DNA of 64,000 bases, taken from assembly GCF_902806985.1 (NCBI RefSeq), contig NZ_CADCXY010000008.1:20635-84634 (forward strand), read 5' to 3'. The notes under the pieces were generated by a model. It worked only from the letters and a program-made list of their open reading frames with translations, did no database searches and was not told where the DNA came from. The translations under genes and the position numbers were made by a program. The DNA comes from Pseudidiomarina piscicola (GTDB taxonomy: Bacteria > Pseudomonadota > Gammaproteobacteria > Enterobacterales > Alteromonadaceae). Below, in pieces: positions 52,181-60,856 of this stretch (positions within the stretch are counted from its first letter, which is position 1; the number at the start of each line of letters is the position of its first letter).

Positions 52181-52920
52181 GCAAGAAAGTAGCAGTCTTC
52201 GGCTTACACGCCGTTCGCGCTTTAGTGGAACGTCACCCCGAGCGAATTATTGAGGTTTTTGCGTTACGCGAGCGCCAAGATAAAGCCTTGCAAAGCTTGT
52301 TGCAGCAAACTCAGAAAATGGGCACACGGCCACAGTTTGTGCCCAAAAATACCCTCGATAAGAAAGCTGAAGGGGGCAACCATCAGGGGGTCGTTGTGAT
52401 CGCCCAAGAGGCGGCACTGCTGACAGACAATGATCTCCCTGATTTAGTTGAGAAAAGCTCCGGTAGCCCTTTGTTTTTGATCCTTGATGGGATCACTGAT
52501 CCGCATAATCTCGGAGCGTGTCTGAGAACCGCTGATGCTGCGGGAGTTACGGCGGTGATCGTACCAAAAGATAAATCCGCATCGCTCAACCCAACGGTTC
52601 GCAAAGTAGCCTCTGGTGCTGCGGAAACAGTGCCTTTAGTGCAGGTCACCAACTTAGCTCGTGCATTGAAGCAACTGCAAGACTTGCAGGTTTGGATCAT
52701 GGGCACCGCAGGAGAAGCACAACAGTCGGTGTACAGCGTTGACTTGAAAGGGCCCGTAGCGCTGGTTATGGGAGCTGAAGGCGATGGTATGCGGCGGTTA
52801 ACCCGCGAAACCTGTGATGAATTGATTAAGATCCCTCTACAAGGCTCAGTTTCAAGCTTGAATGTGTCGGTGGCAACTGGCGTGTGTTTGTTTGAAGCGG
52901 TTCGCCAGCGAGGGCTATGA
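52177..52920 (+). CDS. rlmB: 23S rRNA (guanosine-2251-2'-O)-methyltransferase
   Basis: SPOUT methyltransferase that modifies G2251 in the peptidyl-transferase P loop. 247 residues. The N-terminal substrate domain ([17 protein letters not shown]) is followed by the knotted domain with [46 protein letters not shown] and [11 protein letters not shown]. Overlaps the rnr stop and, at its own end, the start of the next gene, each through ATGA. Confidence 0.97.
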   Translation: MSKKVAVFGLHAVRALVERHPERIIEVFALRERQDKALQSLLQQTQKMGTRPQFVPKNTLDKKAEGGNHQGVVVIAQEAALLTDNDLPDLVEKSSGSPLFLILDGITDPHNLGACLRTADAAGVTAVIVPKDKSASLNPTVRKVASGAAETVPLVQVTNLARALKQLQDLQVWIMGTAGEAQQSVYSVDLKGPVALVMGAEGDGMRRLTRETCDELIKIPLQGSVSSLNVSVATGVCLFEAVRQRGL

Positions 52921-53375
52921 TCATGCGCAAAGTTCCATTGTTGCGAATGCGTCCGGTCATTTTATCGCTGATTGTAATGGTGCTTTTAGCGCTCGCTTGG
53001 TTGCCAACAGGAGAGTTTCTGCCGGGTGATCGCACCAATAAACCTCAGCTGTTTGTCAGCTATGAAGTGCCAACGGCCGTTGCCAATTTGGAGGATATAG
53101 CTTTTGATGTTCGCCAACGCATAGAACAGCGCCATGAGTGGCGACTGGTTGAGAGCGCAGAAAATTATGCATGGCAACTGCACGTTGAAGTGACCCAAGA
53201 TCGACAGATAGTGATTGCGGGGCGCTTAGTGGCACCGCAGCAAGCGACAGACTCGGCCCAGCAGAATGTCCAGCATTTTAAGATTCAAGGGCCCAGTGAT
53301 GCAGTGGGTGCGCTTCCGGCGCAGTTCGTCAAAGTTCTTATCGACCTCATCGAAAATGCAGAAAGCCGCAGCTAG
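52917..53375 (+). CDS. Hypothetical membrane-anchored or exported protein
   Basis: 152 residues, not recognised. An N-terminal hydrophobic segment (about 13-29, [17 protein letters not shown]) after basic residues indicates a membrane anchor or uncleaved signal; the rest is soluble and mixed alpha/beta in character ([39 protein letters not shown]), ending in [19 protein letters not shown]. No Cys, so not a lipoprotein. The ATG overlaps the rlmB stop (ATGA), which argues that it is a real, translationally coupled third gene of rnr-rlmB. Confidence 0.7.
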   Translation: MIMRKVPLLRMRPVILSLIVMVLLALAWLPTGEFLPGDRTNKPQLFVSYEVPTAVANLEDIAFDVRQRIEQRHEWRLVESAENYAWQLHVEVTQDRQIVIAGRLVAPQQATDSAQQNVQHFKIQGPSDAVGALPAQFVKVLIDLIENAESRS

Positions 53376-53378
53376 CGC

Positions 53379-53407
53379 TTGTGGTTAGCAGGTAAATAGG
53401 CTAAAAT
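53379..53407 (+). promoter_or_regulatory. Sigma-70 promoter of the rpsF operon
   Basis: TTGTGG and TAAAAT with a 17-base spacer, followed by a GC-rich discriminator (CCCGCCGC), as usual for ribosomal protein promoters under stringent control. It leaves a leader of about 100 bases before rpsF. Confidence 0.7.
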
Positions 53408-53513
53408 CCCGCCGCTTAAATCAGTCTTGAAGTTTTATTAACTATCAAAAGCGTTCCTTGCTGCTGCAGGTGTGACTGAGCCTATCAGTGGCTATGAACC
53501 ATAAGGAGCAGAA

Positions 53514-53885
53514 ATGCGTCATTATGAAATCGTATTCATGGTCCACCCGGACCAGAGCGAACAAGTATCGGGTATGATCGAGCGTTACAGCGACACGATC
53601 ACACAAGGTAACGGTACTATCCATCGTTTGGAAGACTGGGGCCGTCGTCAATTGGCTTACCCAATCAACAAGTTGCACAAAGCACATTACGTGTTGATGA
53701 ACATTGAAGCGTCTAACGAAATCATCGAAGAGCTAGAAACAGCTTTCCGTTACAACGATGCCGTTTTGCGTAACATGATCATGCGTAAAAAAGACGCCGT
53801 CACTGAGCCATCTCCTTTGACTAAAAAGGAAGAGCGTAAAGGTGATAGCCGTAACGAAGAACAAGGCGACAACGAAGCAGCGTAA
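53514..53885 (+). CDS. rpsF: 30S ribosomal protein S6
   Basis: Binds 16S rRNA with S18 in the platform. 123 residues: [52 protein letters not shown], and a charged C-terminal tail that in E. coli S6 is the site of glutamate addition by RimK; here the tail ends [15 protein letters not shown] precedes the ATG. First of rpsF-priB-rpsR-rplI. Confidence 0.98.
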   Translation: MRHYEIVFMVHPDQSEQVSGMIERYSDTITQGNGTIHRLEDWGRRQLAYPINKLHKAHYVLMNIEASNEIIEELETAFRYNDAVLRNMIMRKKDAVTEPSPLTKKEERKGDSRNEEQGDNEAA

Positions 53886-53909
53886 GCTGATTTGTGACGT
53901 CTAACCATT

Positions 53910-54456
<547 letters not shown>

Positions 54457-54499
54457 GCCAGCATCGCGAACGATCTCAGAAACGCAGAGGTAGCGAACA

Positions 54500-54952
54500 A
54501 TGGAAATCATTCTATTAGACAAGATTGCCAACTTAGGTGGCTTGGGTGACCAAGTATCTGTTAAGTCTGGCTATGCACGTAACTTTTTGTTCCCAGAGGG
54601 TAAAGCAGTTCCTGCAACCCAAGCGAACATTAAAGTATTTGAAGAACGCCGCGCTGAATTAGAAGCAAAAATTGCTGCTGAATTAGCTGCTGCAGAGCAA
54701 CGTGCAGAGAAAATTAATGCGCTTGATCCGGTTGTTATCAGCTCTAAAGCTGGCGACGAAGGTAAGCTCTTTGGTTCAATCGGAACTAAAGACATCGCTG
54801 ATGCAGTTACTGCTGCTGGCGAAGAAGTGCAGAAAAGCGAAGTATTGTTGCCGCATGGTACATTGCGCGAAACAGGCGAATTCGATATCGAACTTCACCT
54901 ACACGCTGATGTATTTGCAAGCATCAAATTGCAAGTTGTTGCCGCAAAATAA
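54500..54952 (+). CDS. rplI: 50S ribosomal protein L9
   Basis: Elongated L1-stalk-side protein that limits frameshifting. 150 residues: N-terminal domain [30 protein letters not shown], a long connecting helix rich in Ala/Glu, and a C-terminal domain ending [20 protein letters not shown]. Last gene of the operon; a strong terminator follows. Confidence 0.98.
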   Translation: MEIILLDKIANLGGLGDQVSVKSGYARNFLFPEGKAVPATQANIKVFEERRAELEAKIAAELAAAEQRAEKINALDPVVISSKAGDEGKLFGSIGTKDIADAVTAAGEEVQKSEVLLPHGTLRETGEFDIELHLHADVFASIKLQVVAAK

Positions 54953-54986
54953 GTTGTTTTCGCAACTTTAGCTAAGCAAACGACAA

Positions 54987-55026
54987 TAAAAGCCGTATCC
55001 TGATAGCAGGGTACGGCTTTTTTTTA
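54987..55026 (+). terminator. Rho-independent terminator of the rpsF-rplI operon
   Basis: AAAGCCGTATCCTG pairs with CAGGGTACGGCTTT (one G-T pair, 4-base loop), followed by a long T run. Confidence 0.95.
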
Positions 55027-55125
55027 TTTTTTTTCTAACGTTCACTAAACCCAGCCCATGGTTTTTGCGACTTACCTTATATAGCACGTGATAAAAGCTC
55101 ATCTGACTAAAAAAAGGACCTACTG

Positions 55126-55683
55126 GTGACTGTAAAACCAATTCGTCAGAAGTTATTAGTTGATCCAGATAAGGAGCTGGTGCACCGCGCGTCTAGAGGC
55201 GATATGCAAGCCTTCCAACAGCTCTTTGAGCGCCACTATAAATGGGTTTACGCGTTAGTGTGGCGGCTTGCTGGCGCGAGTGATAGTGCCCATGACTTAA
55301 CACAAGAGGTGTTTATTAAGGTTTGGGGAAGCCTGGCACAGTTTCGCGGCGAAAGTAAATTTTCTACCTGGTTGCACACCATCGCCACTCGAGTGGCGAT
55401 GGGTGAGTTAAGAAAGAACAAGCGTTGGCAACATATTCGGCTAACCGGTGAGGCCAGCTATGCCCAGAGTATGACCTATGAACCCAGTGCCGACTTAAGT
55501 GAGCTTGATAAGTTGATTCTGCGGCTGCCGGAGCAAACGCGTTGGGCTTTCGTGCTGCATTGTATTGAAGGGCTTAGGCATGAAGAGGTTGCGACCGAAA
55601 TGGGTATTGCCATTGGTACCAGTAAAGCGCAGGTACATCGTGCCAGGCAAATGCTAGAGGAGTGGTTAACTGATGACGGCTGA
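55126..55683 (+). CDS. ECF-type RNA polymerase sigma factor
   Basis: Group 4 sigma factor of 185 residues with a GTG start (AAGGA upstream). Region 2: DMQAFQQLFERHYKWVYALVWRLAG, with DLTQEVFIKVWGSLAQFRGESKFSTWLHTIA; region 4: LPEQTRWAFVLHCIEGLRHEEVATEMGIAIGTSKAQVHRARQML. Its stop lies inside the next gene, a membrane protein, in the usual place for an anti-sigma factor. Target genes probably include the downstream DUF4097 gene. No autoregulated -35/-10 pair could be picked with confidence in the 100 bases after the rplI terminator. Confidence 0.93.
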   Translation: MTVKPIRQKLLVDPDKELVHRASRGDMQAFQQLFERHYKWVYALVWRLAGASDSAHDLTQEVFIKVWGSLAQFRGESKFSTWLHTIATRVAMGELRKNKRWQHIRLTGEASYAQSMTYEPSADLSELDKLILRLPEQTRWAFVLHCIEGLRHEEVATEMGIAIGTSKAQVHRARQMLEEWLTDDG

Positions 55684-56182
55684 ATCTAAAAAATTAGATC
55701 AACTGATCGAACAAGCGAGACAAGGTAAGCAATCGCCGCAGCCGGAACGAGATCTTTGGGGTGGCATTGAACAAGCACTTGTTAGGTCGTCACGACGGCC
55801 TCTGCAAGGTTTTGGCTGGCTCTGGGCGAGCGCTGCTTGCATGGTTTTGGTGGTTGCCGGCTTAACCTTTAACGGCTTACAGCAAACTGAGCAAGCTGGC
55901 GTGTCACAAACACAGTTGTTGTTGACCATGCTCAATCAACAACACCAACAGCAACGGCAATTGGTGCTCACACACTACCAGCAGGTGGGGTGGGATGGTC
56001 GCAGCGAGTTCGTCAAACATGAGCTCGAGCAGATACGTGCGAGCATTGACGAGGTGAGCGAACAGTTAATGCAAGAACCGTCAAACCAACAGCTTTGGCA
56101 GTTATTGCAGTGGCTTTACCAGAAAGAATTAGAACTACTTGAGTCGCAGTTTAAAGAAACGAACCCATTACAACAGGTATAA
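55673..56182 (+). CDS. Single-pass membrane protein, putative anti-sigma factor
   Basis: 169 residues. A short cytoplasmic part (about 1-45, MTAESKKLDQLIEQARQGK...ERDLWGGIEQAL), one membrane helix (about 47-65, GWLWASAACMVLVVAGLTF), and a Gln-rich periplasmic coiled-coil-like region (QLLLTMLNQQHQQQRQLVL, LLQWLYQKELELLESQF). No zinc-binding HXXXCXXC motif of the common anti-sigma domain is seen. The role as anti-sigma is inferred from its overlap with the sigma gene and the topology only. Confidence 0.65.
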   Translation: MTAESKKLDQLIEQARQGKQSPQPERDLWGGIEQALVRSSRRPLQGFGWLWASAACMVLVVAGLTFNGLQQTEQAGVSQTQLLLTMLNQQHQQQRQLVLTHYQQVGWDGRSEFVKHELEQIRASIDEVSEQLMQEPSNQQLWQLLQWLYQKELELLESQFKETNPLQQV

Positions 56183-56199
56183 CCGGCGAGGAAGAAGTC

Positions 56200-57165
56200 A
56201 TGAACCATGCATATAAACAAATTTTAGCGATGGTACTTTTGTTGGCCATTGGTTTGCTAGCTCCACAAGCTATCGCCAAGCAGCAGTCCGTTGAGCAACG
56301 GATGGAGGTGCCAACGACGATTATTGTCTCCCTTGAGAATATGCGGGGCGAGGTTGAGATTGTTGGTACCGATGACAACTTAGCAAAAGTTTCCGGGCGC
56401 TTGGATGAATACGCGACGGGGCTTACCTTTGAACGTGATGGCAACAATCTAACCATCCGCGTTGATATGCCTAAACGTGGTAACTTCTCGGGCCAGCAAG
56501 GGTCTGCTTTACGGGTCGAACTACCGCGCCGCGCAGAACTGCATGTCACTGGGGTATCGAGTGATTTTACGGTGTATAACTTCAGCAGCCAGGTCCGTGT
56601 CAATACGGTCAGCGGCGATATTCGCGCAGAGTCCCTCGAAGGTCAACTTCGACTCTCAACCGTCAGTGGTGACGTACAGAGTCGTAAGTTAGCGGGCGTT
56701 ATCGCCCTGAAATCTGTCAGCGGCGACGTGGTTGACCACGCAAGCACAGCGAGCAGTGCGAGTTACACCTCGACCAGTGGCGATGTTGAGGTGAGCACAC
56801 AAGCACAAGAAGTTACGGCGGAAAGTGTGTCAGGCGACGTAGAGATGGAACTTGGGGCCGTCATGAGTTTACAGATTAAATCAGTAAGTGGCGATGTAAG
56901 CGCTCAGTTGCAACTGTTGGAGCAAGGTCGTATCGAAGCAAACTCGGTCAGTGGTAACGTTGAATTGGCCTTTGTGGGCGCCCTAGATGCAACACTTTCA
57001 GCTGATGTGAGTGGCGGTGGCACTATTATCAACAAGCTTAACGATGCCCAGGCACGTGAATCCGAGTGGGGAGTAGGGGCGAACCTAGAAACCAAACTTG
57101 GTAACGGCGCCGGTCACATTGAACTCTCGACGATGAGTGGTGACATCATCGTTGCAAATAAATAG
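56200..57165 (+). CDS. DUF4097-type exported beta-helix repeat protein
   Basis: Exported protein of 321 residues with a signal peptide (MNHAYKQILAMVLLLAIGLL...AIAKQ). The mature part is a string of about nine short repeats of 18-22 residues centred on (S/T)VSGDV or close variants (for example TVSGDI, STVSGDV, SVSGDV, TSTSGDV, STMSGDI), as in DUF4097/DUF2807 parallel beta-helix proteins. No membrane anchor or lipobox, so probably periplasmic or surface-released. 17 bases after the putative anti-sigma gene, so likely an operon member and effector. Its biochemical function is unknown. Confidence 0.85.
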   Translation: MNHAYKQILAMVLLLAIGLLAPQAIAKQQSVEQRMEVPTTIIVSLENMRGEVEIVGTDDNLAKVSGRLDEYATGLTFERDGNNLTIRVDMPKRGNFSGQQGSALRVELPRRAELHVTGVSSDFTVYNFSSQVRVNTVSGDIRAESLEGQLRLSTVSGDVQSRKLAGVIALKSVSGDVVDHASTASSASYTSTSGDVEVSTQAQEVTAESVSGDVEMELGAVMSLQIKSVSGDVSAQLQLLEQGRIEANSVSGNVELAFVGALDATLSADVSGGGTIINKLNDAQARESEWGVGANLETKLGNGAGHIELSTMSGDIIVANK

Positions 57166-57257
57166 TCAATTGAGGGCGGATCGACCTCGATCCGCTTCCC
57201 TCGAACCTCAGCTTTTTGTATAGTCGTACCCATTAGTCAGAATCACCTGAGAGAGTT

Positions 57258-58664
57258 ATGGCGAACCGCCCAGATAAACAACACAACGACGCGAAACTAG
57301 CAGCAATTAAAACCCCTCCCCATTCGATAGAAGCCGAGCAATCGGTGCTGGGTGGCCTAATGCTAGATAACCAAGCGTGGGATGTTATTGCGGGCGATAT
57401 TATCAGTGACGATTTCTATCACCGTGGGCACCGCTTAATTTTTCGGGCAATGCACCATCTGTCAGAGCAAAACCAGCCGATTGACTTAATTACGGTGTCG
57501 GAAACTCTTGAGGCGGCAGGAAACCTGAAAGACGTCGGTGGCTTTGCTTACTTAGGTGAAATTGCAAAAAACACGCCGAGTGCGGCGAACATTCGAGCTT
57601 ATGCGCAAATTGTCCGTGAGCGCGCCATTTTGCGGGAAATGATAGCGGCCTCGAATGAGATCACCGAGTCGTGTTTTGATACGCAAAACCGCAGTAGCTC
57701 AGATCTTCTCGACCTTGCCGAGAGCAAAGTTTTTCATATTGCCGAAAAACGAACTACCGCCAATGAAGGGCCACAGGCCATCGCGCCTATTTTGCAGCGT
57801 ACGGTGGATCGAATCGACGAATTGAGTCGCAGTAAAAACCCCAATGGTGTCACTGGTCGTGGGACTGGCTTTAGTGACTTAGATCGTATGACGGCAGGCC
57901 TGCAACCTTCCGACTTAATTATTGTTGCAGCCCGCCCATCGATGGGTAAAACAACCTTTGCGATGAACCTATGTGAAAACATTGCGCTTAAGGAAGATAA
58001 GCCAGTACTGGTCTTTAGTTTAGAGATGCCGTCGGAACAAATCATGATGCGGATGATGGCATCACTGAGTCATGTTGACCAAACCCGTATTCGTAATGGC
58101 CAGCTCAAAGAAGAAGACTGGAGTCGCGTGGCTTCAACCATCTCGATTCTTAAAGATCGTAATAATATTTACATTGACGACTCTTCCGGCTTAACCCCAA
58201 CTGAAGTGAGGTCTCGAGCGCGCCGAGTTTATCGTGAGCACAAAGGTCTGTCGTTGATTATGGTCGACTATTTGCAGTTGATGACGGTGCCAGGTATGTC
58301 CGAAAACCGAACCCTTGAAATTGCTGAGATCTCGCGTTCATTAAAAGCCCTAGCGAAAGAGTTAGAAGTGCCCGTGGTGGCGCTGTCGCAGCTGAACCGT
58401 TCCTTGGAGCAACGCTCTAACCGACGCCCTGTTAACTCAGACTTACGTGAATCAGGTTCAATTGAGCAGGATGCTGACGTTATCATGTTTATTTATCGGG
58501 ATGAGGTTTATCACCCCGAAACTGAGGAACGTGGCGTTGCTGAGGTTATCTTAGGTAAGCAAAGGAATGGCCCGATAGGCACGGTGAAGTTAAAGTTCCA
58601 AGGTCAGTATTCACGCTTTGATAATTTAGCCCAACATGAGATACCTGACGGGCCTGAGTACTAG
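57258..58664 (+). CDS. dnaB: Replicative DNA helicase DnaB
   Basis: Hexameric 5'-3' helicase at the replication fork. 468 residues. N-terminal domain PPHSIEAEQSVLGGLMLDNQAWD; RecA-like C-terminal domain with Walker A ARPSMGKTTFA near residue 230, Walker B LSLIMVDYLQLM, and SQLNRSLEQRSNRRPVNSDL and SGSIEQDADVIMFIYRDEVY. No intein. Converges on zur with a four-base overlap. Confidence 0.98.
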   Translation: MANRPDKQHNDAKLAAIKTPPHSIEAEQSVLGGLMLDNQAWDVIAGDIISDDFYHRGHRLIFRAMHHLSEQNQPIDLITVSETLEAAGNLKDVGGFAYLGEIAKNTPSAANIRAYAQIVRERAILREMIAASNEITESCFDTQNRSSSDLLDLAESKVFHIAEKRTTANEGPQAIAPILQRTVDRIDELSRSKNPNGVTGRGTGFSDLDRMTAGLQPSDLIIVAARPSMGKTTFAMNLCENIALKEDKPVLVFSLEMPSEQIMMRMMASLSHVDQTRIRNGQLKEEDWSRVASTISILKDRNNIYIDDSSGLTPTEVRSRARRVYREHKGLSLIMVDYLQLMTVPGMSENRTLEIAEISRSLKALAKELEVPVVALSQLNRSLEQRSNRRPVNSDLRESGSIEQDADVIMFIYRDEVYHPETEERGVAEVILGKQRNGPIGTVKLKFQGQYSRFDNLAQHEIPDGPEY

Positions 58665-59101
58665 TGGCACTCTCGGCACACGCCGTGTGCTTCAATCGAT
58701 TGACTTGCGACTTTGAAGCCTTGGTCTTCCGCTTGCTTGCGTAAAGCGTTGTAGACGCCTTCCGACTGAATTTCTTGAACCGACCCACAGCGCTCACAAA
58801 TCAACATCTGTACTGGATGTTGATGATCAAAATGACTGCACAACACATAGCTGTTAGATGAGGTGATCTTGTGTACGAAGCCTTGCTCTTGCAAAAAGTC
58901 TAAGGCTCGATAAATGGTGGGTGGTTTGGCGTTAGGTACCGCAGCCCGCAGTTTATCGAGGAGGTCGTAAGCACCCACAGCGCCAGACTCGGCAGCAAGG
59001 ATCTCGAACACCTCACGGCGAGCTGGGGTGAGCCGTGCACCGCGTTGTTCACATAATTGTTCGGCCTTAGTGACCAATCGAGCTGTTTCTTTTGTCATCA
59101 T
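58661..59101 (-). CDS. zur: Fur-family regulator, probably zinc uptake regulator Zur
   Basis: Zinc-responsive repressor of zinc uptake genes. 146 residues: winged-helix DNA-binding domain (RLTPARREVFEILAAESGAVGAYDLLDKL, KPPTIYRALDFLQEQGFVHKI), then the dimer domain with structural CERC and CREC pairs. Zur rather than Fur is chosen for the sequence type (LCSHFDHQHPVQMLICERCG) and for its closeness to dusA and dnaB, as in E. coli. Divergent from the amidase gene. Confidence 0.88.
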   Translation of the reverse strand: MMTKETARLVTKAEQLCEQRGARLTPARREVFEILAAESGAVGAYDLLDKLRAAVPNAKPPTIYRALDFLQEQGFVHKITSSNSYVLCSHFDHQHPVQMLICERCGSVQEIQSEGVYNALRKQAEDQGFKVASQSIEAHGVCRECH

Positions 59102-59144
59102 ACCGCAAAGTTTACCATGCCCATCTGCAATGGGATAGACTCAG

Positions 59145-59161
59145 AGCCTACCATGTAGGCT
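59145..59161. promoter_or_regulatory. Inverted repeat in the zur/amidase intergenic region
   Basis: Perfect 7-bp dyad AGCCTAC-CAT-GTAGGCT sits just before the amidase ribosome-binding site; a weaker one, CCCAT-N5-ATGGG, lies at 59120-59134. Either may be an operator or a leader hairpin. Neither looks like a canonical Zur box. Confidence 0.35.
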
Positions 59162-59176
59162 TTACGAGGACTAATA

Positions 59177-60769
59177 ATGATAAAAACCTTAAATCCTAAC
59201 CAGCGCCGTCTATGGCAGCGACTGTTCGGTGCATTGCTCATGATGGGCTTGCTGTGGCAAAGCCAAAGTGCGGCGACAGAGTTCGACTATCAAGAGGTGC
59301 AGATTGATCAGTTGCAAGCGGCGATGGCGGCCGATGAGCTGCAAGCAACACAAATTGTGCGGCATTATTATCAACAGATTGCGCAACATAACCGCCGCGG
59401 TGCTGATTTACGCGCGGTGAACTCATTGTTACCCCTCGAACAGGCGTTGTCGCTGGCGCAAGAACTTGATGCTGAGCGTGATGCGGGGGAGATACGAGGC
59501 CCTTTGCACGGCATTCCGGTGCTGCTAAAAGACAACATTGATACGGCGGATGGTCTTGCCAACACTGCCGGTTCGTTGTTATTGAAAAATCACTACCCAG
59601 CGCGGGATGCGTTCTTAGTTCAGCGTTTACGCGAAGCCGGCGCAATTATCATCGGTAAAGCAAACTTGAGTGAATGGGCGAACTTTCGTTCGACCGCGTC
59701 CAGCTCCGGTTGGAGTAGTGTCGGTGGACAAACCAAAAACCCGTTTGATACCACTCGTAGTACCTGTGGCTCGAGCGCAGGCTCTGCTGCGGCTGTCAGT
59801 GGTAACCTCATTCCTCTAGCCGTAGGTACCGAAACCGACGGCTCTTTAGTATGTCCTGCGGCGATCACCGGTATTGTTAGCTTAAAACCAACCGTAGGCT
59901 TGGTGAGTCGTAGTGGTATTATTCCAATCTCGCACAGCCAAGATACTGCCGGGCCGATGGCGCGTACTGTGCGTGATGCGGTGTACCTGATGCAGGCAAT
60001 GCTCGGACCAGACAGCACCGACGCTGCAAGCTATCAGCAGCCGACCGACTTTACCCAGCATCTGCAAAGTGATGGCTTGCGCGGCAAGCGCATCGGTGTG
60101 GTGCGAGATTTTATGGGTTACCACAGCCAGCTTGATGCGCGGTTTGAAGCACAACTTGAGGTCTTACGCGAAGCTGGTGCTATCGTGGTCGATAACGTTG
60201 AGTTTGTGAACGGCCGTGGTTGGGGGGGTGATGAGTTTACGGTGTTGCTGCACGAGTTCAAAACCGATATGGCAAGCTACTTGGCACAGCATCCATCGCT
60301 GCCGTATCGTAGCCTTGATGATCTTATTGCAGCCAACACAGCCAATGCCGATACGGTCATGCCATTTTTTGGCCAAGAACTATTCACCATGGCCGCCGCG
60401 CGCACAGAGGCTCAGGAGAGCGAGTATCAAGCCGCAGCAAAGCGCGCGAAAGAAGCGGCTGGGCCCGCCGGCATTGATGCGACCCTTGCCGCACATGATT
60501 TAGACCTGTTGATTGCACCGACCACGGCACCTGCCTGGAAAATTGATTTAATTAATGGTGATCATTATATGGGTTCGGCAAGCTCAGCGGCGGCAGTTGC
60601 GGGCTATCCTCACATCACGGTTCCTATGGGGTTCGTGCAGCACCTTCCGGTAGGCCTAAGCTTTTTCGCGGGAGCAAAAACTGAAGGGCTGTTAATCGAA
60701 GCCGCCTATGGCTATGAGCAAGCGAGCAAAGCTCGTAGAGCGCCGGCATTGATGCCACGCCAGCACTGA
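59177..60769 (+). CDS. Exported amidase of the amidase-signature family
   Basis: Hydrolyses a carboxamide of unknown identity, probably in the periplasm. 530 residues with an N-terminal hydrophobic export signal (about 15-33, RLFGALLMMGLLWQSQSAAT). The catalytic triad of the family is intact: Lys118 in VLLKDN, cis-Ser199 in STCGSSAGSAAAVSG and nucleophile Ser223 in GTETDGSLVCPAA. Export and lack of gatB/gatC nearby exclude GatA. Peptide amidase is one possibility (C-terminal amides), which would suit a peptide-degrading organism, but this is inference. CGAGGA precedes the ATG. Confidence 0.88.
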   Translation: MIKTLNPNQRRLWQRLFGALLMMGLLWQSQSAATEFDYQEVQIDQLQAAMAADELQATQIVRHYYQQIAQHNRRGADLRAVNSLLPLEQALSLAQELDAERDAGEIRGPLHGIPVLLKDNIDTADGLANTAGSLLLKNHYPARDAFLVQRLREAGAIIIGKANLSEWANFRSTASSSGWSSVGGQTKNPFDTTRSTCGSSAGSAAAVSGNLIPLAVGTETDGSLVCPAAITGIVSLKPTVGLVSRSGIIPISHSQDTAGPMARTVRDAVYLMQAMLGPDSTDAASYQQPTDFTQHLQSDGLRGKRIGVVRDFMGYHSQLDARFEAQLEVLREAGAIVVDNVEFVNGRGWGGDEFTVLLHEFKTDMASYLAQHPSLPYRSLDDLIAANTANADTVMPFFGQELFTMAAARTEAQESEYQAAAKRAKEAAGPAGIDATLAAHDLDLLIAPTTAPAWKIDLINGDHYMGSASSAAAVAGYPHITVPMGFVQHLPVGLSFFAGAKTEGLLIEAAYGYEQASKARRAPALMPRQH

Positions 60770-60798
60770 CAAAAGGCTCATATCTGCCCGAGTGAGAC

Positions 60799-60842
60799 TT
60801 GCAAAGCGGAGCCGAAACCGTAGAATACGGCCTCCGCTTTGC
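60799..60842 (+). promoter_or_regulatory. Promoter-containing double hairpin before dusA
   Basis: GCAAAGCGGAG (60801-60811) and its perfect complement CTCCGCTTTGC (60832-60842) enclose an inner hairpin CCGTA-GAA-TACGG (60818-60830). TTGCAA (60799-60804) and TAGAAT (60821-60826), 16 bases apart, form a good promoter inside the same segment. It may act as an amidase terminator (no T run), a dusA promoter, or both. Confidence 0.5.
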
Positions 60843-60856
60843 CATCTGAGGTCATC

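Noticed and set aside
59620..60018. Long antisense ORFs inside the amidase gene, and similar ones inside parC, putA, valS and others
   Set aside because: They lie wholly within well-supported genes, have no family resemblance and no start signals.
59177..60769. Amidase as GatA (glutamyl-tRNA amidotransferase subunit A)
   Set aside because: It has an export signal and no gatB or gatC nearby.
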